From contig JAGGVK010000053.1 in NCBI GenBank assembly GCA_021158045.1, forward strand, positions 1-35,696: DNA of 35,696 nt, written 5' to 3'. Position numbers and translations under genes: made by a program. This DNA is from a bacterium. Its GTDB lineage: Bacteria; Patescibacteriota; Minisyncoccia; Minisyncoccales; CG1-02-41-26. The notes beneath the pieces were generated by a model. It had not been told where the DNA came from. It did no database searches and saw only the letters and a list, made by a program, of their open reading frames with translations. Positions 9,036 to 17,951 of this stretch are shown here, in pieces (the first letter of the stretch is position 1; each line of letters starts with the position of its first letter).

Positions 9036-9146
9036 TCTCTAATTGATTTCTTATCTTATATATGCCAAGATTATATCCAAATATATGCCAAGATTATATC
9101 CAATAGAAAAAACAAGAGACATTGGTATTATCGCTCATATTGATGC
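9036..9146 (+). pseudogene. Truncated direct copy of the fusA leader and 5' end
   Basis: Nearly identical to 9272-9381 (leader plus [21 protein letters not shown]), then breaks into GTCGC... Confidence 0.9.
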
Positions 9147-9254
9147 GTCGCAGTTAACACTGTTCCCCAGAAACCCTCGGTTTCTGGCGGTCGGCCTTCG
9201 GCCTCCCTGTTTTCCTACACGGGAGGATACCCAATCCTCCCGACCCCTCCTTGT
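9147..9254 (-). mobile_element. Hairpin-rich gene-end element, copy E1 (108 bp)
   Basis: Shares AGGGGTCGGG...CCCGTGTAGGAAAACAGGGAGGCCGAAGGCCGACCGCC...GGGTTTCTGGGGA...GCGAC (reverse strand) with the copy at 19827-20038; flanked by direct and inverted copies of fusA sequence. Confidence 0.75.
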
Positions 9255-9319
9255 GCATCAATATTCGCTTTTCTCTAATTGATTTTTATCTTATATATGC
9301 CAAGATTATATCCAAATAT

Positions 9320-11425
9320 ATGCCAAGATTATATCCAATAGAAAAAACAAGAGACATTGGTATTATCGCTCATATTGATGCTGGTAAAACTACAGTTACT
9401 GAACGTGTTTTGTTTTACACCGGAATATCCCATAAAATTGGAGAAGTCCATAATGGAGAAGCTATTATGGATTGGATGGCTCAAGAGAAGGAAAGGGGCA
9501 TTACTATTACGTCGGCTTCAACAACTTGTCATTGGATTCCTGAAGGCTTGGAGAAGAAAAAAGAAAACGAATATCAAATAAATATTATTGATACGCCCGG
9601 TCACATTGATTTTACAGTAGAAGTTCAAAGAAGTTTACGAGTTTTAGATGGAGCTATTGTTGTTTTTGACGGTGTAGCGGGAGTTGAGCCCCAGTCGGAA
9701 ACTGTTTGGAGGCAGGCTGATAAATTTAATGTTCCTAGAATTTGTTTTGTTAACAAAATGGATAGAATGGGCGCGGATTTTGACAGAAGTTTTCAGTCAA
9801 TCATAGAAAAATTGTCGCCAAATGCTGTAGCAGTCCAAATTCCTATCGGTAAAGAGGATAAATTTGAGGGAGTGATTGACCTTATTAAAATGAAAGCATT
9901 GTATTTTGAAGGTGACTTTGGACAGGATGTTGTTGAAAAGGAAATACCAGAAAATCTAAGAGAGCAAGCAGCCCAGGCAAGAAAGGAAATGTTAGAAAAG
10001 GTAGCAGCAGAAGATGCAACTTTATTAGAAAAGTTCCTTTCAAACAAGGAAATTACCATAGATGAAATCAGGAAAGTTTTAAGAAAGAGCACTTTAAATT
10101 ATAAGCTAATACCTGTTTTTTGCGGGTCTGCCCTTAAAGATAAAGGCATACAACCTTTGTTAGACGCTGTTTGCTATTACTTGCCAAGTCCTAATGACCT
10201 CCCTCCAGTGAAAGGCACGAATCCTTTAACCGGAGATTTTGAGGAAAGGAAACACTTGGATTCTGAACCTCTGGCTGCTTTGGTGTTTAAAATTGCAACT
10301 GACCCTTATGTAGGAGCGCTTAGTTATTTTAGGATTTATTCCGGCTATCTTAGAAAGGGTTCTTATGTTTTAAATACAACGACAGGCGTTAAAGAAAGAA
10401 TAGGTAGAATATTAAGAATGCATGCCAACCAGAGAGTTGAATTAGACGAGGCTTTTGCCGGAGACATTGTGGCTACTGTTGGTCTTAAGAAAACAAGCAC
10501 TGGACACACCCTTTGCGACCCGGCTCATCCCATTGTTTTAGAGAATATTGCTTTTCCTGAGCCTGTAATCTCGGTGAGGGTAGAGCCGAAAACTCGAGCT
10601 GACCAAGAGAAATTGGTAGTGGCTTTAAAGAGGCTATCAGAAGAAGACCCCACATTTCGTATTAAAGAGGATTTAGAAACCGGAGAGACTATAATTTCGG
10701 GCATGGGGGAATTGCACCTTGAAGTTTTAACTGATAGGATGAAAAGAGAGTTTGGTGTTGTAGCCAATGTTGGCAGGCCTCAAGTGGCTTATAAGGAAAC
10801 TGTTTGCAGCGAGAGCGAGGCTGAGGGAAAGTATATTCACCAATCAGGAGGTAGGGGGCAATATGGCCATGTGTGGCTAAGAATAAAGCCAAAGGAGAGG
10901 GGAGAAGGATTTGAGTTTAAAAATGCTATTAAAGGAGGAATTATTCCTCAAGAGTTTATCCCAGCAGTTAAGAAAGGAGTAGTAGAAGCCATGGGAAAGG
11001 GAGTTCTGGCAGGTTATCCAATAGTGGATGTGGAAGTTACATTGTACGACGGTTCTTTCCACGAAGTTGACTCTTCAGAAGTTGCTTTTAAAATTGCAGC
11101 CGCAGAAGCTTTGAAGTCTGCTTCCCAAAAGGCAAAGCCCGTATTATTGGAGCCGATAATGAAAATTGAAGTTATTGTTCCTTCAGAATTCTTTGGAGAT
11201 GTTATTAGTGATTTAAACAGGAGGAGAGGCATTATTGAGGAGACAAAGGATAGGCTTAGCTTAAAAATAATTGACGCGAAAGTTCCCTTAGCGGAGATGT
11301 TTGGCTACGCTACTGGTTTGAGGTCCTTGACTCAAGGGAGAGGAACGTTTACAATGGAATTTGACAGATATGAGAAAGTACCGGAGAATATAAGTCAGGA
11401 GATAATTGAAGGTAAGAGGAAATAG
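9320..11425 (+). CDS. fusA: Elongation factor G
   Basis: [35 protein letters not shown]; full-length EF-G to [22 protein letters not shown]. Confidence 0.96.
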   Translation: MPRLYPIEKTRDIGIIAHIDAGKTTVTERVLFYTGISHKIGEVHNGEAIMDWMAQEKERGITITSASTTCHWIPEGLEKKKENEYQINIIDTPGHIDFTVEVQRSLRVLDGAIVVFDGVAGVEPQSETVWRQADKFNVPRICFVNKMDRMGADFDRSFQSIIEKLSPNAVAVQIPIGKEDKFEGVIDLIKMKALYFEGDFGQDVVEKEIPENLREQAAQARKEMLEKVAAEDATLLEKFLSNKEITIDEIRKVLRKSTLNYKLIPVFCGSALKDKGIQPLLDAVCYYLPSPNDLPPVKGTNPLTGDFEERKHLDSEPLAALVFKIATDPYVGALSYFRIYSGYLRKGSYVLNTTTGVKERIGRILRMHANQRVELDEAFAGDIVATVGLKKTSTGHTLCDPAHPIVLENIAFPEPVISVRVEPKTRADQEKLVVALKRLSEEDPTFRIKEDLETGETIISGMGELHLEVLTDRMKREFGVVANVGRPQVAYKETVCSESEAEGKYIHQSGGRGQYGHVWLRIKPKERGEGFEFKNAIKGGIIPQEFIPAVKKGVVEAMGKGVLAGYPIVDVEVTLYDGSFHEVDSSEVAFKIAAAEALKSASQKAKPVLLEPIMKIEVIVPSEFFGDVISDLNRRRGIIEETKDRLSLKIIDAKVPLAEMFGYATGLRSLTQGRGTFTMEFDRYEKVPENISQEIIEGKRK

Positions 11426-11453
11426 TAAATTGAGAAAAGTTAAATTCCATTGT

Positions 11454-11658
11454 TCAGATAGGGGTCGGGGAAGAAGAATTCTTCCCCGTGGCGGAAATCT
11501 CTCTCCAAATCGCCAAAGGCGATTTGGAGGCCACATGAGGTCTCCAATTCCGCTGAAAGCGGAATTGGAGTAATAGCAGGGGTTTTAAGGAGCGAAGCGA
11601 AGCGAGGCTGAGATTGTCGAAGCCGAGCGCCTGCCAAAGGCAGGAGGAGCAGAGCGAC
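11454..11658 (+). mobile_element. Hairpin-rich gene-end element, copy E3 (205 bp)
   Basis: AGGGGTCGGGGAAGAAGAATTCTTCCCCGTG..., paired hairpin module CCAAATCGCC/GGCGATTTGG + TCCAATTCCGC/GCGGAATTGGA, ends GCGAC; opposite orientation to E1 and E2. Confidence 0.75.
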
Positions 11659-11733
11659 ACAATGGAATTTGACAGATATGAGAAAGTACCGGAGAATATT
11701 GCCCAGGAAATCATAGAAGGCAAAAGAAAGTAA
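11659..11733 (+). pseudogene. Displaced fusA 3' end (diverged duplicate)
   Basis: First 41 bp identical to 11351-11391, remaining 34 bp diverged mostly at synonymous sites; encodes [22 protein letters not shown]. Confidence 0.92.
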
Positions 11734-11826
11734 AAAACTTTAATTGTTTTTATTTCATCGTGGTTTTCCTCAAGCAATTTGTTTAATGATTGGTTGAGGT
11801 AAAAAAAGCACGATTGGTTAACAATT

Positions 11827-12120
11827 ATGGAACTAGAAGACATTAGGCAGTTTGTTAATTCTAACAATGAAAAAATTATCTTAGTTGAACATGGAGAGCC
11901 AACAGTTGTTCTGATGTCTTATGAAACCTATAAGGAGTCTTTTGGCGGTAATTTTCAGGAGGGGGAGGGGAAAAGAAATGAAACAAATACAGAGGTGAAC
12001 TTAGCAGAGAAGAAGCCTTTTTTCGAATCTAACGAGCCTGAAGATTTAGTCCCTGGTGATTCTGAATTAGAAGAAGGTGAAAATTATGGAAGTATTTCTA
12101 TTGATGATTTGCCGTTTTAG
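11827..12120 (+). CDS. Phd/YefM-like antitoxin-type small protein with acidic tail
   Basis: IRQFVNSNNEKIILVEHGEPTVVLMSYETYKES resembles the Phd/YefM fold; acidic C-terminus; no toxin-like ORF adjacent. Confidence 0.55.
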   Translation: MELEDIRQFVNSNNEKIILVEHGEPTVVLMSYETYKESFGGNFQEGEGKRNETNTEVNLAEKKPFFESNEPEDLVPGDSELEEGENYGSISIDDLPF

Positions 12121-12152
12121 AATATGATATCTAATGTTTATTTGTGTTTTGC

Positions 12153-12181
12153 TTGACTTTGTGATTTCTTTTTTATAGAAT
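12153..12181 (+). promoter_or_regulatory. Putative sigma70-type promoter upstream of tuf
   Basis: TTGACT (12153-12158), 17-nt spacer, TAGAAT (12176-12181). Confidence 0.4.
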
Positions 12182-12311
12182 AGTAAAATAGTTGAATTTT
12201 TAATTTTTGTATATTATATTAATATAATACAATAACGAAACTTAATTTGAATTTGACAACTTTTTTATAAGTTATCATTTTCAAATTTTAAGTTTTTAGT
12301 TTAAAAGTTTT

Positions 12312-13508
12312 ATGGCACAAGAAAAATTTGAGAGAAGCAAGCCGCATTTGAATATAGGCACTATTGGTCATGTTGACCATGGCAAGACTACCTTAACTGC
12401 TGCTATTCTTAAAATTGCCAAAATGAAAGGGTTTAAGTCAGAAGAAAAAGGAGTTCAGGAAATTGATTCAGCTCCAGAAGAAAAGGCCCGCGGACTTACT
12501 ATTAATATTTCTCATAATGAATTCGAAACAGCCAAACGCCATTATGCTTTAATTGATTGCCCGGGTCACGCTGATTATATTAAAAATATGGTAACTGGAG
12601 TAGCGCAGATGGATGGTGCAATTTTGGTTGTCTCAGCTGTTGATGGTCCTATGCCTCAAACAAGGGAGCATGTTCTCTTGGCGCGGCAAGTTGGTTTGCC
12701 TTCTATTGTTGTTTTTCTAAATAAAACTGACCAAGTTAATGACCCAGAAATGGTAGAATTGGTGGAATCTGAGGTTAGGGAATTGTTAAATAAGTATAAT
12801 TTTTCTGGAAAAGATACGCCAATTATCAAAGGCTCTGCCCTTCAAGCTTTGAATGTCAAATCTTTAGATGAGGAGGCGGCAAAACCGATTCTTGAATTGC
12901 TTGATACGATAGATAGTTATTTCCCAGAACCGGTAAGGGCATTGGATAAGCCGTTTTTAATGGCAATTGAGGGTGTTGTTTCAAAATCCGGCAGAGGAAC
13001 AGTTGCTACAGGGCGAGTTGAGAGAGGCATTATACACGCCGGCGACAAGGTTGAAATAGTTGGTTTGCGCCCTACGAGAGAGACGGTAGCAGTGAGCATT
13101 GAAATGTTTAGAAAGTCTTTAGATGAAGGTAGAGCAGGGGATGATATTGGAGTTTTGTTAAGAGGCCTAAAAAAAGAAGAAGTAGAGAGAGGCCAGGTTT
13201 TAGTTGCTCCGGGAACAGTAACGCCTCATTCTGAATTTGAATCAGAAGTGTATATTTTAACAAAAGAAGAAGGAGGACGCCATACGCCTTTCTTCTCTGG
13301 TTATAAGCCGCAGTTCTACATTAGAACTTGTGATGTAACTGGGGAAGCAACTCTTCCAGAGGGAACAGAGATGGTTATGCCTGGCGATACAGTCAAGTTG
13401 AAAATTAAACTGATAGTGCCAGTAGCTTTGGAAGAAAAACAAAGGTTTGCCATTAGAGAAGGCGGGAGAACTGTTGGAGCAGGCGTTGTGACCAAAATAA
13501 TCAAGTAA
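12312..13508 (+). CDS. tuf: Elongation factor Tu
   Basis: [38 protein letters not shown]-terminal [16 protein letters not shown]. Confidence 0.97.
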   Translation: MAQEKFERSKPHLNIGTIGHVDHGKTTLTAAILKIAKMKGFKSEEKGVQEIDSAPEEKARGLTINISHNEFETAKRHYALIDCPGHADYIKNMVTGVAQMDGAILVVSAVDGPMPQTREHVLLARQVGLPSIVVFLNKTDQVNDPEMVELVESEVRELLNKYNFSGKDTPIIKGSALQALNVKSLDEEAAKPILELLDTIDSYFPEPVRALDKPFLMAIEGVVSKSGRGTVATGRVERGIIHAGDKVEIVGLRPTRETVAVSIEMFRKSLDEGRAGDDIGVLLRGLKKEEVERGQVLVAPGTVTPHSEFESEVYILTKEEGGRHTPFFSGYKPQFYIRTCDVTGEATLPEGTEMVMPGDTVKLKIKLIVPVALEEKQRFAIREGGRTVGAGVVTKIIK

Positions 13509-13540
13509 AGAAGAAAAGTTATAAATTTGTCTAAAGGGCT

Positions 13541-13885
13541 ATGATTGCTGAAACGAAAGCTGCAAAAAAAGAAGAAGTTAAATCACGGTTGAGGGTAAAA
13601 CTGAAATCTTACGATTATAAAGTGGTAGATATGAGTTGTCACCAGATTGTAGATATGGCTTTTAGGGTTGGGGTTAAAGTAATTGGACCTATTCCTTTGC
13701 CTACGGAGACAAGAAAATACACGGTAAATAGGGCAACCTTTGTACACAAAGATTCAAGGGACCAGTTTGAAATGAGAGTCCATAAGAGATTGATAGAGAT
13801 ATTGAATCCTAACCAGAAATTTATTGAGACATTAAGAGACATTAATCTTCCAGCAGGTGTGGAGATATCAATAAAAGCAACATAG
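13541..13885 (+). CDS. rpsJ: 30S ribosomal protein uS10
   Basis: RVKLKSYDYKVVD, GPIPLPTETRKYTVNRATFVHKDSRDQFEMRVHKRLIEI. Confidence 0.96.
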   Translation: MIAETKAAKKEEVKSRLRVKLKSYDYKVVDMSCHQIVDMAFRVGVKVIGPIPLPTETRKYTVNRATFVHKDSRDQFEMRVHKRLIEILNPNQKFIETLRDINLPAGVEISIKAT

Positions 13886-14017
13886 CCTTAGAACTTGTAA
13901 AACTGCAGGAGTTGGCAACTTTTTTGTTTTTACCATGTTATTTGAGAAAAACGAAAACTGTGTTTTAGAATTCTGAATATTTTAGCAAGAAGACTAACTT
14001 TTAAGGATAGAAATAGA

Positions 14018-14046
14018 ATACCGGGAGTTAGCCCCGGTATTTTATT
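14018..14046 (+). terminator. Hairpin + T-rich tract between rpsJ and rplC (terminator or attenuator)
   Basis: ATACCGGG-AGTTAGC-CCCGGTAT followed by TTTATT. Confidence 0.55.
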
Positions 14047-14081
14047 AGGGAAAGCCTAATTCTGGCAGGATTTCCAAAAGT

Positions 14082-14714
14082 ATGAAATTTATTTTAGGAA
14101 AAAAAATAGGGATGTCGCAAATTTTTAAGGAGGGGAAAATTATACCTGTTACTTTGATTGAAGCGGGTCCTTGTTTTGTGACACAGATAAAGGAAGAGAA
14201 AGGCATACAGGAATCCTCTAATAAAGGAAAGGGGAAGGGCAATGACGGATATAATGCTGTACAAGTAGGATTTGAGAGATTGGAAGGCAAAAAAGTCAAG
14301 AGAACACAGAAAGGAAAACCATTTAAACATCTAAGGGAATTTAGAACAAAAGAAATAGAGAATTATAAAGTGGGCCAGAAAATTGACCTCTCTGTTTTTA
14401 AAGAAGGAGAAAAGGTAAAAGTGTCTGGGATTTCAAAAGGAAAAGGTTTTCAAGGAGCAGTTAAAAGGTGGGGTTTTAGCGGCAGAAATGCTACTCACGG
14501 AGTAAAGCACGAACACCGAACTTTGGGTTCGGTTGGCAGTTCTTTTCCAGAAAGGGTATTAAAAGGCAAGAAGATGCCAGGGAGGATGGGATATAGGAGG
14601 GTAACTGTGAAAAATTTAGAAATAGTTAAAATTGACCAAGAGAGTAATATAATAGCGCTTAAAGGGGCTGTTCCCGGGAGAAGGGGAATGCTCCTTGAGA
14701 TTTCTAATTTCTGA
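14082..14714 (+). CDS. rplC: 50S ribosomal protein uL3
   Basis: ILGKKIGMSQIF, GKGFQGAVKRWGFSGRNATHGVKHEHRTLGSVGSSFPERVLKGKKMPGRMG. Confidence 0.95.
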   Translation: MKFILGKKIGMSQIFKEGKIIPVTLIEAGPCFVTQIKEEKGIQESSNKGKGKGNDGYNAVQVGFERLEGKKVKRTQKGKPFKHLREFRTKEIENYKVGQKIDLSVFKEGEKVKVSGISKGKGFQGAVKRWGFSGRNATHGVKHEHRTLGSVGSSFPERVLKGKKMPGRMGYRRVTVKNLEIVKIDQESNIIALKGAVPGRRGMLLEISNF

Positions 14715-14715
14715 T

Positions 14716-15363
14716 ATGAAAATACCTGTTTACAACCAAGAAGGGAAAGAAATAGAAAATATGGTGTTGCCTAAAGAAGTTTTTGGCATTAAGATGAATC
14801 TTGATTTAGTGCACCAAGTAGTTGTTTCCCAAATGGCAAATAGGAGGAAACCGATAGCGCATACGAAGGATAGAGGGGAAGTAAGGGGTGGCGGTAGAAA
14901 GCCTTGGCGCCAGAAGGGCACAGGAAGGGCAAGGGCCGGTTCAAATAGGTCTCCTATATGGATTGGCGGTGGAGTTACTTTTGGCCCCCGTAAGGAGAAG
15001 AAATTCAAAAAGAGAATTCCCAAGAAGATGAAGCGGAAAGCTCTTTTTATGGTACTTTCTGAGAAAGCAAGAAGAAATCAAATAGTTTTATTGGATAAGT
15101 TTGATATTAAGAACATAAAGACAAAAATTGTTTTTAATGTTTTAAGCAAGATTCCTTTAGAATCTCGAAATGCCTTGATTATCCTGCCTAAATATGATAA
15201 AAATATTATTCTCTCTTCCCGAAATATCCCTAAGATAGACACTTGCCAGGCGAAAGATATTAACGCTTTGGATATTCTGTCTTTCAAGTATTTAGTGATG
15301 CCAAAAGAATCAATAAAAGTGATAAAAGAGACGTTTGTAAAAAAGCCAAAAAGCGGAGATTAA
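14716..15363 (+). CDS. rplD: 50S ribosomal protein uL4
   Basis: RGEVRGGGRKPWRQKGTGRARAGSNRSPIWIGGGVTFGP; ATG at 14716. Confidence 0.95.
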   Translation: MKIPVYNQEGKEIENMVLPKEVFGIKMNLDLVHQVVVSQMANRRKPIAHTKDRGEVRGGGRKPWRQKGTGRARAGSNRSPIWIGGGVTFGPRKEKKFKKRIPKKMKRKALFMVLSEKARRNQIVLLDKFDIKNIKTKIVFNVLSKIPLESRNALIILPKYDKNIILSSRNIPKIDTCQAKDINALDILSFKYLVMPKESIKVIKETFVKKPKSGD

Positions 15364-15479
15364 GCATAGGGGAAGCAAGAGTTGTTTGTTGCCTTTTTGC
15401 ATTATTATTTCTAGCGCAGGATAGAAGTAATTAATTTCTACTTCTTAATATTTTTTCATTATATGTTTGAATTTTTACT

Positions 15480-16031
15480 ATGCCTTTATTAAACATTTTT
15501 AAAAAAAAGAAAGAGAGGAAGGAAAAGAAAAAGGAGAAAGAAGGGGAAGAAAAGGGCAGGTTGGCAAAACCGGCAAAAGAGAACACGGAGAAGATAAACA
15601 TCAAAGAAGCTGTAAAAAGCAAAGGAAAAAGAATTGTTGAGAAAGAGAAAAAGGAAACAAAAGGAAAAGCAAGAAAAAAAGAACCGAATGTCAAGAAAAA
15701 AGAAAAGTTGATTGAAGAAACACCCCTGGCAAAGAAGAGAAAACCTTATCCTTTTGCTTACAGGATTTTGAAGAGCCCTCATATAACTGAGAAGGCTACT
15801 TTATTAGCAGGGAGAAATAAATATGTTTTTAGAACTTATCCGAAAGCGAATAAAACAGAGATTAAAAAGGCGGTAGAGAGCATTTATAATGTAGAAGTGG
15901 TTTCAGTAAGGACAATTCATATTCCTTCAAAGAAAAAGCGATTGATGGCCCAAGAGGGACGAAAGAGTGGTTACAAAAAAGCAATAGTGACCTTAAAAAG
16001 GGGCCAGGAAATAGAAATATTACCAAGGTAA
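15480..16031 (+). CDS. rplW: 50S ribosomal protein uL23 with a long charged N-terminal extension
   Basis: L23 core from about AYRILKSPHITEKATLLAGRNKYVFRTYPKANKTEIKKAVESIYNVEV; preceded by about 85 Lys/Glu-rich residues. Confidence 0.92.
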   Translation: MPLLNIFKKKKERKEKKKEKEGEEKGRLAKPAKENTEKINIKEAVKSKGKRIVEKEKKETKGKARKKEPNVKKKEKLIEETPLAKKRKPYPFAYRILKSPHITEKATLLAGRNKYVFRTYPKANKTEIKKAVESIYNVEVVSVRTIHIPSKKKRLMAQEGRKSGYKKAIVTLKRGQEIEILPR

Positions 16032-16097
16032 AAGAGTTGATTGCCAGAAATCTGTAGAGAGGTTTAGAGGTTATTTGTTAAATAAAGATTTTCAAAT

Positions 16098-16877
16098 ATG
16101 GAAAAAATTTTAACTAAAAAGAAGCCTGAGAAAAGTTTATTAAAACCGCTTAAAAAGACAGGCGGAAGAAATATATCTGGCAAGATTACTGTTCGCCATA
16201 GAGGAGGAGGAGTAAAACGTCTTTATAGGATAGTTGATTTTAAAATGACAAAGATGGGTGAGAAAGCAAAAGTTATTGCTTTGGAATACGACCCTAATAG
16301 AACTAGTTTTATTGCCTTGATAGAATATCCAACAGGAGCGCGTAGTTATATTATAGCTCCACAAGGGTTGAAGGTGGGCAGAGAGGTAGAGTTTGGTGAA
16401 AAAGTTTCCCTCTCAATTGGCAATCGAATGAAACTTAAAAATATTCCTGTTGGAACTTTTGTTTATAATATTGAGATGAGCCCAAATGGAGGAGGAAAGA
16501 TTGCCAGAGCAGCTGGAAATTCTTGCCAAGTTATATCACAAGAGGAAAAATATACTGTTTTAAAAATGCCCTCAGGGGAACAGAGAAGAATTTTAGGCAA
16601 TTGCTTTGCCTCAATAGGGGTAGTTTCCAATGCAGGGCATCGTTTTCAGAAGATCGGCAAAGCAGGAATAATGCGTTTAAAGGGAAGAAGGCCAGTGGTA
16701 CGAGGGTCAGCTATGAATCCTTGTGACCATCCTCATGGAGGAGGAGAGGGAAGAAGTCCTATTGGGCTTTCCCATCCCAAAACTCCTTGGGGAAAACCGG
16801 CTTTGGGAGTAAAAACAAGAAAGAAGAAAAAGTGGACAAATAAGCTTATTATTAAAAGAAGAAGAAAAAAAAGATAA
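16098..16877 (+). CDS. rplB: 50S ribosomal protein uL2
   Basis: GRNISGKITVRHRGGGVKRLYRIVDF, GRRPVVRGSAMNPCDHPHGGGEGRSPIG. Confidence 0.96.
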   Translation: MEKILTKKKPEKSLLKPLKKTGGRNISGKITVRHRGGGVKRLYRIVDFKMTKMGEKAKVIALEYDPNRTSFIALIEYPTGARSYIIAPQGLKVGREVEFGEKVSLSIGNRMKLKNIPVGTFVYNIEMSPNGGGKIARAAGNSCQVISQEEKYTVLKMPSGEQRRILGNCFASIGVVSNAGHRFQKIGKAGIMRLKGRRPVVRGSAMNPCDHPHGGGEGRSPIGLSHPKTPWGKPALGVKTRKKKKWTNKLIIKRRRKKR

Positions 16878-16886
16878 TCAAAATAT

Positions 16887-17198
16887 ATGGCACGCTCACT
16901 TAAAAAGGGTCCTTATGTTGACCCAAAGCTGTTAAAAAAATTGGCTAAATTGAAGCAGGGAGATAGTACGGTAATCAAAACTTGGTCCAGAGCCTCAACG
17001 ATAACACCGGAGATGGTAGGTTTTAATTTTGGTGTTTATAATGGCAAAGAGCATATTAAAGTTTATATTACTGAGGACATGGTGGGGCATAAGCTTGGTG
17101 AGTTTGCTCCTACTACTGTTTTTCATAGGCATGGTGGAAAAATGCAGAGGGAGATAGAAACAAAAGCAAAGGCAAAGGAAAACCAGAAAGCAAAATAG
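16887..17198 (+). CDS. rpsS: 30S ribosomal protein uS19
   Basis: [43 protein letters not shown]. Confidence 0.95.
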   Translation: MARSLKKGPYVDPKLLKKLAKLKQGDSTVIKTWSRASTITPEMVGFNFGVYNGKEHIKVYITEDMVGHKLGEFAPTTVFHRHGGKMQREIETKAKAKENQKAK

Positions 17199-17238
17199 GA
17201 CTTTGCGTGAGGAATGAAAACTAATTATTTGTTATACT

Positions 17239-17856
17239 ATGGAGATAAAGGCAAAATTAAAATATTTGCATATAAGCCCAAGAAAGGTTAGGATGGTAGC
17301 GGATTTAATTCGAGGGAGAGATGTAAATCAAGCGAAAGCTCTCTTGGAATTTACTATTAAAAGAGGAGGGGTGCCATTGAAAAAATTGTTAGGTTCGGCT
17401 GTAGCCTCCGCGCGCCATAATTTTCAGTTAGAGGAAGACAATTTGTATATTTCAGAAATAAATGTTACCGAAGGCCCAAAGCTTAAAAGATACAGGGCTC
17501 GTTCTCATGGACAAGCATATTTGATTCAAAAGAAGACATCCCATATTACTTTAGTTCTTCGAGAGAAAGAGGAAAAAGCAAAGAAAACGCCATCAAAAGG
17601 GAAAGAGCCAACTCAAGCAGCAGCGAGAGCGGAAGAAAAAATTGAAAAACAATTGGATAAGAAAGAGGAAGGAAAAATAGAAAATGCAGCAAAAATAGAG
17701 CAGAAATCTTCCTCCCAAAGTTTGAAAGTTCCACGAGTATCTGAAAAGCCTACAAAAACTAAGAAATTGGAAAGAAAAAACAAAGAGAGAAAATCTTGGA
17801 AGAAAAAGAGAGAAAAGAAAAATTGGAGAAAAGTTTTTAGGAGAAAAGCATTTTAA
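17239..17856 (+). CDS. rplV: 50S ribosomal protein uL22 with a long charged C-terminal extension
   Basis: L22 core LKYLHISPRKVRMVADLIRG...GPKLKRYRARSHGQAYLIQKKTSHITLVL, then about 95 charged residues. Confidence 0.93.
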   Translation: MEIKAKLKYLHISPRKVRMVADLIRGRDVNQAKALLEFTIKRGGVPLKKLLGSAVASARHNFQLEEDNLYISEINVTEGPKLKRYRARSHGQAYLIQKKTSHITLVLREKEEKAKKTPSKGKEPTQAAARAEEKIEKQLDKKEEGKIENAAKIEQKSSSQSLKVPRVSEKPTKTKKLERKNKERKSWKKKREKKNWRKVFRRKAF

Positions 17857-17951
17857 GGCTTATGGAAAAACTCGTAAATTTCAATTTTAGATTGCCTTTT
17901 TCCTATACTGCTTGCTTTCATTTAATAGAGTTATTAAGGATTTTGTAATAT

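Noticed and set aside
9043-9282. 79-aa ORF starting like EF-G ([35 protein letters not shown]...)
   Set aside because: It is the truncated fusA copy running into the GTCGC element; the rest ([22 protein letters not shown]...) is a reading of noncoding hairpins.
9036-11733. Whole direct-inverted-direct pattern as a pure assembly or amplification chimera
   Set aside because: Not excluded, but unlikely as sole cause: three sites share the same element core, the same GTCGC junction and compensatory stem changes, and the fusA tails differ by synonymous substitutions. Long reads are still needed.
11440-11867. Reverse-strand ORFs over the fusA 3' element
   Set aside because: Readings of palindromic element DNA; no recognisable protein.
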